This document shows positions 1-7,001 of a DNA stretch of 64,000 bases, in pieces. Under the pieces are notes generated by a model. That model was not told the origin of the DNA. It saw only the letters and a list, made by a program, of their open reading frames with translations, and searched no databases. The stretch spans positions 1,178,001-1,242,000 of the forward strand of contig NZ_CP147505.1 in NCBI RefSeq assembly GCF_037201915.1, written 5' to 3'. The stretch's first letter is position 1. Every line of letters begins with the position of its first letter. The stretch comes from Haloplanus sp. CK5-1 (GTDB lineage: Archaea > Halobacteriota > Halobacteria > Halobacteriales > Haloferacaceae). The translations under genes and the position numbers were made by a program.

Positions 1-437
1 GTGTGGTTGCCCGCGGCCATCACGTCCATGAGGAGGGCGTCGGTCACCGGCCCCGGCGCGTCGCCGACGACGGCGACGTTGCCCGGCGCGTTCGACGCGG
101 CGAACAGCGGGTGCATCGACACCCGTTCGCGGTCGGGGAGCGCCCCCCGCATCGCCTCCACCGGCGTGGTCATTACGCCCGTCACGTCGCACATCGCGCG
201 CTCGGCGCGGGGGGCGTAGCGCTCGACGGCTTCGCCGACGACCGAGATGGGGACGGCCAGACAGACGGCGTCGAAGGTCTCCTCCGTGTCGGCGGGGACG
301 GCCCGGACGCGGCCGTCGAGGCCGGCGGCCGCCCGCTCCGCCGTCGACGGATCGACGTCGGCGAGTGCGACGGGCCGGTCGACGGTCCGGGCGACCCACC
401 GCCCCATCTCGCCCGCGCCGACCACCAGCAGATCCAT
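1..437 (-). CDS. tyrA: Prephenate dehydrogenase (partial, C-terminus off the left edge)
   Basis: Likely oxidises prephenate in tyrosine biosynthesis in the cytoplasm. The visible 145 codons start at ATG 435-437 with the dinucleotide-binding loop VGAGEMGRWVA at residues 6-16, continue through DVDPSTAE at the end of the second strand, and carry the family stretch SMHPLFAASNAPGN near residue 115. The C-terminal dimerisation half lies outside the window. It lies 57 bases downstream of the MFS gene on the same strand. The Rossmann fold and the HPLF region fit haloarchaeal TyrA; another NAD(P)-binding 6-phosphogluconate-like family is less likely. Confidence 0.8.
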   Translation of the reverse strand, partial: MDLLVVGAGEMGRWVARTVDRPVALADVDPSTAERAAAGLDGRVRAVPADTEETFDAVCLAVPISVVGEAVERYAPRAERAMCDVTGVMTTPVEAMRGALPDRERVSMHPLFAASNAPGNVAVVGDAPGPVTDALLMDVMAAGNH

Positions 438-494
438 GCGCGTGGGTTCCCCCTCACCGCTCAAAAGGAGTTCGGTGCGGTGGTTCGGGGCGAC

Positions 495-1664
495 TCACAG
501 GTCGAGGCCGAGCGCACGGTTGCTCACCAACAGCGTCAGTCCGACGCCCATCACGCCCACGAGGAGGCCGTAGGCGGGTCCCCAGCCGGCCACGTCCGAG
601 ACGACGCCCACGACGACGCTCCCGGTCGCGCCGAGCACCATGTAGGCGGTGCGGACGAGGCCGAAGGCGGCCCCCCGCTCGTTCGCCTCGAACTTGTCGA
701 AAAAGCGCGACTGGAGCGGTGCGCCCCACGTCATCGCGACGCCGACGACGACGACTGCGGGGAGGAGCGACATCCGTGGCCCCGCCACCAGAAGGCCGTA
801 GCCGGCGACGCCGAGCGCCATCGACGCCGTCGCAGCCCCGTCGCGGCCGATCCGATCGGACACCAGTCCGATCGCGGGTTGAGCGAGGCCGTTCACCACG
901 AAGTACGCCGAGAACAGGAGCCCGGCACTCGTCTCGGATAGCTCCCGGAAGTCCACGAGGAAGGCCGGAAGGAAGGAGGCCGTCGCCTGCCAGGTGAACG
1001 CTCCGAGGACGGCCACGGCGGTCGTGAAAGCGATCGGTGGGCGGGAGAGCACCCCGATCAGCGGTCGGATCGCCATCCGATCGCGCATCGACTCGCCGGG
1101 GCGTTCGGCCGGCGTCGGGTCGACCCGCCACGCGAACGCGACGAAGGCGGGGAGCGCGACGCCGGCACCGACGGCGATGGCTGCCCGCCAGTCGTAGCGG
1201 ACCGCCACCGCGGTGGCGACGATGGGGGCGACCAGGCCCGCGAGTGGCCCCCCCGCGACGTGGACGCCGATGGCGCGCCCGATGTCGTCGAACTCCTTCG
1301 TCAGGAGGGTCGTGGCGACGCTGTAGTGGAGGCCGGCCCCCGCCCCGAGTGCGACCGTCAGGACGGCGAAGGCGGCGAAGGTCGGGGCGAGCGACAGCGC
1401 GAGGCTGGCGACGGCCGTCACGCCCACCGCGGCGAGGATCACCCGATGCTCGCCGAAGCGGTCGCCGAGGATCCCCGAGGGGAACTGCGTCAGCGCGTAG
1501 GCGGCCCACATCCCCGAGAGCGCGAGGCCGACCGCCCCGGTCGACACGTCGAAGTGGGCGGTCACGTCCGGCACGACCGGACTGATGACCAGTCGCGCCA
1601 GCATCGTCGACGCGAACGCGAGCGTACAGAGTGTGAGGACCGTGTGCCGGTACCGCCAGTTCAC
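495..1664 (-). CDS. MFS transporter, 12-TM permease
   Basis: A 389-residue polytopic membrane protein with the major facilitator pattern: two six-helix halves, and the loop 2-3 signature GILGDRFGEHRV near residue 65 with its echo LVSDRIGRDG near residue 265. The substrate cannot be read from sequence. It starts with ATG at 1664, only 39 bases downstream of the M24 peptidase gene on the same strand, so the two are probably co-transcribed. That raises the possibility of peptide or amino-acid traffic, but this is inference from position alone. Confidence 0.85.
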   Translation of the reverse strand: MNWRYRHTVLTLCTLAFASTMLARLVISPVVPDVTAHFDVSTGAVGLALSGMWAAYALTQFPSGILGDRFGEHRVILAAVGVTAVASLALSLAPTFAAFAVLTVALGAGAGLHYSVATTLLTKEFDDIGRAIGVHVAGGPLAGLVAPIVATAVAVRYDWRAAIAVGAGVALPAFVAFAWRVDPTPAERPGESMRDRMAIRPLIGVLSRPPIAFTTAVAVLGAFTWQATASFLPAFLVDFRELSETSAGLLFSAYFVVNGLAQPAIGLVSDRIGRDGAATASMALGVAGYGLLVAGPRMSLLPAVVVVGVAMTWGAPLQSRFFDKFEANERGAAFGLVRTAYMVLGATGSVVVGVVSDVAGWGPAYGLLVGVMGVGLTLLVSNRALGLDL

Positions 1665-1703
1665 ACCGACAGTCGGTCGACTTCGAGCAAGTGCCTTGCG
1701 ATC

Positions 1704-2870
1704 CTATACGGTCAGTTCGACCGGGTACTCCGTCAGGTTCTCCGCCCCGTCCTCGGTGACGAGGACGAGGTCCTCGATGCGAATCCCGCCCACCTCGGGG
1801 TCGTACAGCCCCGGTTCGATCGTGATCACGTTGCCCGGTCGAAGTTCCTCGCCGTCGGGGGCGATGCGGGGCAACTCGTGGACGTCGAGGCCGACGCCGT
1901 GGCCCGTACTGTGGATGAACCCCGTTGCAGTCTCCGGATCGCTCCGGAGGGTCGGCAGGCCGGCGTCCTCGTAGACGTCGCAGGCGGCGTCGTGGACGGC
2001 CGCGCCGGTGACGCCGGGTTCGACGGCGTCGAGGGCGGCCCGTCGGGCCTCGTCGGTCAGGTCGAACCACTCCCGAACCCGCTCGCTCGGCTCCCCCTTC
2101 AGGAACGTCCGCGTCGTGTCCGCGTGGTACCGCGTCTCCTTGTCGCGCGGGAAGACGTCGACGACGACCGGTTCGTCGGCTTCGAGCGGTCCGGAGCCGC
2201 GGTCGTGGGGATCGGCCGCGTCGGCCCCACAGGCGACGATGGTCTCGTCCAGCGCACACCCCTCCTCCAGTAGCGTCCGCTCGATGGCCCGCCTGACCCG
2301 TTCGCTAGTCAACGGTTCGCCGTCGTGGTGGAGAACGCCGTCGACGACGCTCGCCGACGCGAGGAGGTCCTCGGCGGTCCCGATCGCCCGCTCGTTCGCG
2401 CGCTGTGCCCGGCGGACGTTGTCGACCTCTTCGGACGTCTTGACGGCGCGCGTCCGCGTGACTGCGTCGGAGTCGTCGACGCGGACGGCCACCCCCGCCT
2501 CGCGCAGGCCGTCGGCGGTGCCGAGTGGGAACCGTTCGGGGACGGACACACTCGAAACGCCGCGGTCGGCGAGCCACTCCGCGACGACTGCGGCCCGCGC
2601 CTCGGCGCGACCCACCTCGCCGACTCGGTCGCGGTAGTCGTACGCCGACAGCCGGGCGACGCTCTCGGCCTCGGCCTCCGTGTTCGCCCGGCCGTACTCC
2701 AGCCCGGAGACGAGGAGAGAGACGCCGTCGGGCGTATAACAGGTGACGAAGGGATCGGGCGCGTCGAACCCCGAGAGGTACCGTTGGGTGGAGTCGGTGC
2801 CGTCGGCGTCGATCAAGTAGCCGTCGCAGTCACCGAGCGCCGAGTCGATCGGCGAGTGGTCCGGGTGCAT
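1704..2870 (-). CDS. M24 family metallopeptidase (Xaa-Pro aminopeptidase-like)
   Basis: A 388-residue cytosolic dipeptidase or aminopeptidase-P-like enzyme. The C-terminal pita-bread domain has the complete dinuclear metal set: Asp in VVVDVFPRD, Asp in ADTTRTF, His in TGHGVGLDVHE, Glu in ITIEPGLY and Glu in GGIRIEDLV. The N-terminal creatinase-like domain precedes it. I chose ATG 2868-2870 (MHPDHSPID) over an upstream start that would add a basic nine-residue leader. A G+C drop and repeat A lie just upstream. Exact specificity (Xaa-Pro dipeptidase or aminopeptidase) is not decided by sequence. Confidence 0.88.
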   Translation of the reverse strand: MHPDHSPIDSALGDCDGYLIDADGTDSTQRYLSGFDAPDPFVTCYTPDGVSLLVSGLEYGRANTEAEAESVARLSAYDYRDRVGEVGRAEARAAVVAEWLADRGVSSVSVPERFPLGTADGLREAGVAVRVDDSDAVTRTRAVKTSEEVDNVRRAQRANERAIGTAEDLLASASVVDGVLHHDGEPLTSERVRRAIERTLLEEGCALDETIVACGADAADPHDRGSGPLEADEPVVVDVFPRDKETRYHADTTRTFLKGEPSERVREWFDLTDEARRAALDAVEPGVTGAAVHDAACDVYEDAGLPTLRSDPETATGFIHSTGHGVGLDVHELPRIAPDGEELRPGNVITIEPGLYDPEVGGIRIEDLVLVTEDGAENLTEYPVELTV

Positions 2871-2919
2871 GCCCGACCGTCGGGACCGGGCGGGCAAATA
2901 CTCTCGCCCGGTGGGATCG

Positions 2920-3003
2920 GTAGCGTTGCGATAAGGAACGAGGCGGTCGATGATTTGAGTGGATCATACCCTCGTTTAACCTCCTCAGCGGCAATAAGGG
3001 TGG
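2920..3003. repeat. Direct repeat copy A flanking a low-G+C cassette
   Basis: An 83 bp segment that matches 4718-4800 in the same orientation at roughly 85-90 percent by eye. The shared core includes AGCGTTG, ATAAGGAA, GAGGCGGTC, TGATTTGAGTGGAT, CTCGTTT and CTCAGCGGC. Its arms GAGGCGGTC and ACCTCCTC form an imperfect stem. It lies between the M24 peptidase gene and the DUF3592 gene. Differences between the copies do not favour synonymous changes in any frame, so it looks non-coding. Confidence 0.8.
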
Positions 3004-3068
3004 CATAGAGTGTATCTCCCGAGAGCGACACAGCGCGTCGGACGACCCCATATCCGGGGCCAGCAGCG

Positions 3069-3584
3069 CTACAGTGGTATCCCGAATATCAGCGCGAGTC
3101 CGAAAAGCAAAATACCACCCCCAATGACCGTAGTCGTCACAGCCTGTCGATTCCGTGATTTGTTTTCCAAAAACGAGAGGGTGGGGTCGCTGGGGTCGTA
3201 GTATACGTCGACCGTCTTTCCCTCCGGATATTGTTGTAGAATTTCCCGTGGTTTCTCTTTTGAACTCGACCCCGACCTAGCCGGCCCCGGATAGAGGCTG
3301 TCGTTGGTGTAAGTCTCGTCCTCTACCGTGTACTCGTACCTGACTTTGGGGACGTAAATCGTCCTTTTGCCTTTTCTGTTGGGGTCCGTTTCCAACCCCC
3401 AGTCGATGAGCCGTCGCCAGTATTGGCCCTGCCCCCTCACGTTCGTCTCGAGTCTTGAGTCGAGGACCTGTGCTGTGGCGGGTTCATACGCGTCTCGCCT
3501 GGTAGTCGCGTGGAATGTCTTCACCCCCTTGAACAACATAACTCCCCCGAGACCTCCGATAAATAGGCCGATCAACTCGCTCAT
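3069..3584 (-). CDS. DUF3592-like membrane protein
   Basis: A 171-residue protein with a hydrophobic helix at the N-terminus (residues 4-20), a soluble central domain and a C-terminal helix (about residues 148-168). The middle has the DUF3592 hallmark: VRYEYTVEDETYTND, then YPEGKTVDVYYDPSDPTLSFL. The family function is unknown. Codon use is less G+C biased than in its neighbours, with many AT-ending codons, and it sits inside the repeat-bracketed cassette, so it is probably acquired. It may work with the lipoprotein gene at 3929-4663, but only position suggests this. Confidence 0.75.
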   Translation of the reverse strand: MSELIGLFIGGLGGVMLFKGVKTFHATTRRDAYEPATAQVLDSRLETNVRGQGQYWRRLIDWGLETDPNRKGKRTIYVPKVRYEYTVEDETYTNDSLYPGPARSGSSSKEKPREILQQYPEGKTVDVYYDPSDPTLSFLENKSRNRQAVTTTVIGGGILLFGLALIFGIPL

Positions 3585-3653
3585 AGGGTCGTTACTACCA
3601 ATATTTCAACAATTTATAAACGTTTGGCCACAACCGCTGGATCGTGTCGAATC

Positions 3654-3670
3654 AGGAACGAGGCGGTCGA
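3654..3670 (+). repeat. Third, truncated copy of the cassette repeat
   Basis: Seventeen bases, AGGAACGAGGCGGTCGA, identical to positions 2934-2950 of copy A, lying just upstream of the 83-residue ORF. Only the left arm of the repeat is preserved; the right arm is not recognisable here. A 17-base identity of this kind is unlikely by chance between non-coding stretches. Confidence 0.6.
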
Positions 3671-3684
3671 ATTCCGCGTGTCCT

Positions 3685-3936
3685 ATGTCCGAGATCGACC
3701 GCTTCAGCGACCCTGCCGAGTGGGTCGACTTGGCGTTTGTGGAGCAAGAGCGGACACTCGACTTTGCGATTCGCGTGGGTACTCGGCCCTACCGTGTTCC
3801 TTTCTCGCTTTCGAACACCACACAGTATCCCGAGAGGGTGGGTCTCGAACGACGTCGAACGGCGATTCACCATAGAGATCCGACTGCTGTCGAACGTGTT
3901 GTGAACCAACTGGTCGCGACGTACCGACTCAGCTGA
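3685..3936 (+). CDS. Hypothetical protein, 83 residues
   Basis: I do not recognise this protein. It starts at ATG 3685 (MSEIDRFSDPAEW), has no signal peptide or membrane segment, and is mixed in charge with an arginine-rich centre (VGLERRRTA) and the end VERVVNQLVATYRLS. It looks like a small alpha/beta domain. Its stop overlaps the end of the convergent lipoprotein gene by eight bases. Codon use is less biased than in the surrounding chromosome, as for its cassette partners. The truncated repeat copy is 15 bases upstream of the start. The reading is moderately secure because the opposite strand is also partly open. Confidence 0.5.
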   Translation: MSEIDRFSDPAEWVDLAFVEQERTLDFAIRVGTRPYRVPFSLSNTTQYPERVGLERRRTAIHHRDPTAVERVVNQLVATYRLS

Positions 3937-4663
3937 CGGAGATACTGTAGCGGACCGTAACTTTGCTCTTGCCAGTACTGAACACTATACTGTGGTCGCC
4001 CGCTGGGGCCCCCTCTCCGACCGGATGTGATTGAGATTCAAATCCTAGCGAGTCGGGCTCATCTTCCGGTTCTAGACCGTCCCGGTCGTAAAGCTTTCCT
4101 GCGAATGTGAGATACTTTTGTTCGGAATAATCGAGGTCGTAGATAATAATAGTCAATGGCTTGACCGACATATTGAGCATCTGAGATTCCCCTTCTCTGA
4201 GTGTCAAAGCCGAATCTTTCCGCCTAAACCAGGCACGTCCAGTCCAGGCCGACTTCACCTCCGCACTGGTGCCCAAAATCAATGATCCGACCAATTCTAA
4301 ATCGTTCGCACCGCCCGAAGCCAAGTCGTCTACTCGATTTGCCTCGACCTGTAACTCGGTTAGGTCGTACCTGATCGTGGGTTTCGGCGTCTGCCCTGGG
4401 TCGTACGGCTCTACCGGTGTGACGTACACGGATACGTTTCCCAGCGAAGTCCCGTTCGCTGCCGGCGTGTTCGTCGGTGTGCTTGTCGGCGTACTCCTCG
4501 GAGTTTGTGTCGTCTGTCGTCTCTGCTGGTCGGATTTCTTGCTCACGTCGACTTCCCAGCCCCCCACCGATGTCGTGCAGCCTGCTGTCAGTGCTGTCGA
4601 GACTGCTCCGACGGTCTTGAGAAAACTCCGTCGGTCCCCCGGCGACTTGTCTGGATCGGTCAT
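3929..4663 (-). CDS. Tat-exported lipoprotein, unknown function
   Basis: A 244-residue protein with a twin-arginine signal (DRRSFLKT at residues 9-16) followed by a hydrophobic stretch and lipobox LTAGC, so it is predicted to be lipid-anchored outside the membrane. A Thr/Pro/Ser-rich linker (QTTQTPRSTPTSTPTNTP) follows, as is common in haloarchaeal lipoproteins. The rest is a beta-rich domain of unknown family ending in KVTVRYSISVS. It belongs to the lower-G+C cassette. Repeat copy B begins 54 bases upstream of its start. Confidence 0.75.
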   Translation of the reverse strand: MTDPDKSPGDRRSFLKTVGAVSTALTAGCTTSVGGWEVDVSKKSDQQRRQTTQTPRSTPTSTPTNTPAANGTSLGNVSVYVTPVEPYDPGQTPKPTIRYDLTELQVEANRVDDLASGGANDLELVGSLILGTSAEVKSAWTGRAWFRRKDSALTLREGESQMLNMSVKPLTIIIYDLDYSEQKYLTFAGKLYDRDGLEPEDEPDSLGFESQSHPVGEGAPAGDHSIVFSTGKSKVTVRYSISVS

Positions 4664-4717
4664 TCTCTACGGGAAAATAGTTGGTAATACTATATAAATT
4701 GGCATCCCCCGAACGGG

Positions 4718-4800
4718 GTAGCGTTGGGATAAGGAATGAGGCGGTCACTGATTTGAGTGGATTATGCTCTCGTTTGACCGCCTCAGCGGCGATAGTAGGA
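4718..4800. repeat. Direct repeat copy B with perfect stem-loop
   Basis: The second copy of the 83 bp repeat, in the same orientation as 2920-3003. Here the arms are perfectly complementary: GAGGCGGTCA (4738-4747) and TGACCGCCTC (4775-4784), separated by 27 bases. It ends exactly at the stop codon of the LysE gene (4801), so it sits where a 3' untranslated region would be. No transposase lies between the copies. Confidence 0.8.
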
Positions 4801-5481
4801 TCAGGCCAGTGCTCGGACGGCATCGACGAGGAAGACGACTCCGAAGCCACCGAGGACGACGGCGCTCACCCCGGCGACGACCGGGGCGAAGGCGTCGACG
4901 CGGCGCTGGGCCGCCCGGAGCGCCGCCGGGAAGCCGGTGATCCACAGGCCGATGCCGCCGAAGAAGCCGACGAGCAACGCGGGACTCCCCGTCCTGACCA
5001 CGAACCACCCGGCGAGGTCGTTCCCCACGTAGGGGGTATAGGAGAGGACGTCGAGTGCCCCGGGTTCGAGGAGACCGACGCCGATGGTCAGCCAGAACAG
5101 GATCTGGTAGGGGTTGGTGAGCGCGAGGACGAACGCCTTCCGGAAGCCGGTGGTCGCCCGCGCGGTCCGCCCGTCCGTCACGATCCCACTCGTCACGCCC
5201 GCCGCCGCGTCGTACGCGAAGTACAGCATGAGGAGGCCGCCGACCCCGATCATCACCGCCCGCACGGTCGGGAACCGCTCGACGAAGGCAACGACACCGA
5301 GCAACGAGCCGACGAGAAAGATCGCGTCGGCGCTCATCGCGCCCAGACCGGTCCGGAACCCCGCGAACCAGCCGTTCTCCACCGACTCCGAGGCGATGAC
5401 GGCGTTCATGGGGCCCGGCGGGGCCGCGAGCGCGAGGCCGAAGACGACGCCGGCGACGAGCGAGGGGAGGGGACTCGACAC
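4801..5481 (-). CDS. LysE family amino-acid exporter
   Basis: A 226-residue integral membrane protein with six predicted helices. The N-terminus carries the LysE/RhtB signature GLALAAPPGPMNAVIASESV (residues 15-34), followed by GWFAGFRTGLGAMSADAIF. The C-terminal helices are typical of the family, which exports amino acids or small metabolites. It lies 43 bases downstream of the manganese exporter on the same strand. Its 3' end abuts repeat B, so whatever inserted the cassette left this gene complete. The substrate is not determinable. Confidence 0.85.
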   Translation of the reverse strand: MSSPLPSLVAGVVFGLALAAPPGPMNAVIASESVENGWFAGFRTGLGAMSADAIFLVGSLLGVVAFVERFPTVRAVMIGVGGLLMLYFAYDAAAGVTSGIVTDGRTARATTGFRKAFVLALTNPYQILFWLTIGVGLLEPGALDVLSYTPYVGNDLAGWFVVRTGSPALLVGFFGGIGLWITGFPAALRAAQRRVDAFAPVVAGVSAVVLGGFGVVFLVDAVRALA

Positions 5482-5524
5482 GTCGGGGTTCTCGCGACGG
5501 CCGGTGAAAAACGCTTCCGAACGC

Positions 5525-6235
5525 TCAGAACAGTCCCGTCACGGCCGTCGCCACGACGTCGACGACCGTCTCCCAGACGGAGAACCCGGTGACGATGCTC
5601 AGCGCGGTGTCGGTCGCGAAGAACCCGAACAGCGCCGCGGAGAAGAGGTGGGCCTTCCGGAGGTCGAGGCGGTGGGCGAACTTGTGGAAGAAGAAGGCGT
5701 TCGCGAGGCTCACGGGGATGATCGCCAGCATCTCGCCCGCCCAGATTGCGGGGTGTGCGCCGTACTGGGCCGCTAGCCCGATGGTCACGAGCTGGGTCTT
5801 GTCGCCGAACTCGCCGGCGGCCATCATGACGAAGATGGGGAGAAATCCCCCGAGTGCGTCCGGGACCTCCCGGCCGAACACCGTCGGTTCGAACTCCCCG
5901 GGGAGGGCTGCCATCCCCCCGTCGGTCGCCGTCGGGTCGACTCGTTCGGGATCGCCACCCGAGGGGGCCGAGCGGTAGAGCAGGACCGCGAAGACGAGAA
6001 ACAGGGCCGCGGTGAACGCGTCCAGCACGATCGGCGGGAGCGCCCGCTGGAGTGCTTCCCCGAAGAGGATCTCTAGGGCCGTCCAGCCGGCGAAGGCTGC
6101 GCCCGCGGCGCTGACGACGACGAGCGGGTTGTACCGAGTCGACAGTCCGGCGATGATGAACTGCACCTTCTCGCCCGGCAACACGACGAGTTGGGCGACG
6201 AAGGCGACGGTGAGGATCTCGACCCAGCCCGTCAC
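5525..6235 (-). CDS. TMEM165/GDT1 (UPF0016) family cation exporter, probably Mn2+
   Basis: A 236-residue membrane protein of two homologous three-helix repeats. The second repeat has the canonical metal motif (GEFGDKTQL near residue 137). The first has a changed version, LPGEKVQF, near residue 20, with Glu for Asp and Val for Thr. Family members export Mn2+ or exchange Ca2+/Mn2+ for protons. The gene overlaps the upstream DtxR-type regulator by four bases (stop and start share ATGA), which points to translational coupling and to manganese as the substrate. The role assignment is inferred from family plus context. Confidence 0.85.
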   Translation of the reverse strand: MTGWVEILTVAFVAQLVVLPGEKVQFIIAGLSTRYNPLVVVSAAGAAFAGWTALEILFGEALQRALPPIVLDAFTAALFLVFAVLLYRSAPSGGDPERVDPTATDGGMAALPGEFEPTVFGREVPDALGGFLPIFVMMAAGEFGDKTQLVTIGLAAQYGAHPAIWAGEMLAIIPVSLANAFFFHKFAHRLDLRKAHLFSAALFGFFATDTALSIVTGFSVWETVVDVVATAVTGLF

Positions 6236-6927
6236 GCGTCGGTCACCCCTTCGGTCGGCGTGCGGTCGGCCCCGGCCGGACGAACCCGGATCGTTCGCGC
6301 GACCCCCTCCGGGAGGCTCTGCTCGTCGTCGTCGATCCGGACCGTCACCATCCCGAACGGAGCCACGTCGACCACCTCCAGGGGCGTCCCCGGCCGGATG
6401 CCCGCGTCGTCGAGGTAGGCGAGCTCCGCCTCGTCTCGGTCACGGACCCGGCTGACGACCACGTGATCACCCGCCTCGTGGTCGCTCAGTGGCGTCGTCT
6501 CGTCGCGGTCGAGCGGCCGCAGATCCGCCCCCGGGATCGGGTCGCCGTGAGGGTCGACCGCGGGGTCGTCGAGGACGTCCGCGACCCGCCGTTCGAACTC
6601 CTCGGAGATGTGGTGTTCGAGGATGTCCGCCTCCTCGTGGACGTCGACCCACGAGTAGTCGAGGTGTTCGGCTAGGTACGCCTCCAGCAGTCGGTGGTGG
6701 CGAACCACCTCCAGGGCCACCGTCTCCCCCTCGGGCGTGAGTTCGACCCCCTTGTACTTCTCGCGCTCCACCAACCCCCGATCGGCGAGGTTCTGCACCA
6801 TGCTCGTCACCGTCGGGGCTGTCTTCCCCACCTCCTCGGCGATGGCGGAGGTCGACACCGGCGCGCCGCCCTCCGACTGGAGTCGGTAGATCGCCTTGAG
6901 GTAGTCCTCCATCGCGTCGCTGAGCAT
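6232..6927 (-). CDS. DtxR/MntR-family metal-dependent transcriptional regulator
   Basis: A 231-residue repressor with an N-terminal winged helix (VSTSAIAEEVGKTAPTVTSM, residues 24-43), a dimerisation and metal-binding helix region, and a C-terminal FeoA/SH3-like domain with LPEGVARTIRV. Likely metal ligands are Asp8 in MEDYLKAIY, His in VRHHRLLEAYL, and the Glu/His cluster DILEHHISEEF. The Bacillus MntR Glu11 position is Lys here. It is first in an operon with the Mn exporter, and the palindrome 13 bases upstream of the ATG suggests autoregulation. Confidence 0.9.
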   Translation of the reverse strand: MLSDAMEDYLKAIYRLQSEGGAPVSTSAIAEEVGKTAPTVTSMVQNLADRGLVEREKYKGVELTPEGETVALEVVRHHRLLEAYLAEHLDYSWVDVHEEADILEHHISEEFERRVADVLDDPAVDPHGDPIPGADLRPLDRDETTPLSDHEAGDHVVVSRVRDRDEAELAYLDDAGIRPGTPLEVVDVAPFGMVTVRIDDDEQSLPEGVARTIRVRPAGADRTPTEGVTDA

Positions 6928-6939
6928 CTGTCGTCTGGA

Positions 6940-6960
6940 TTAGACGGGTCTAATTCATAA
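6940..6960 (-). promoter_or_regulatory. TATA box overlapped by palindromic operator of the DtxR-type regulator
   Basis: A perfect inverted repeat TTAGAC-GG-GTCTAA occupies 6940-6953, and a TATA-like TTATGAATTA lies on the minus strand at 6951-6960, about 25-33 bases before the ATG at 6927. The transcript would be leaderless or nearly so. An operator lying between the TATA box and the start fits repression by the metal-bound regulator encoded immediately downstream. Confidence 0.75.
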
Positions 6961-7001
6961 GTCTGACGTACCGAATAGAGTATCGACCACGATCGAATTC
7001 G

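Noticed and set aside
3652-3909. Minus-strand ORF opposite the 83-residue protein
   Set aside because: Its sequence has no hydrophobic or domain pattern and ends inside the convergent lipoprotein region. The plus-strand frame has better codon bias and start context.
2920-4800. Cassette as a composite transposon
   Set aside because: The flanking repeats are direct, not inverted, and there is no transposase or integrase between them.
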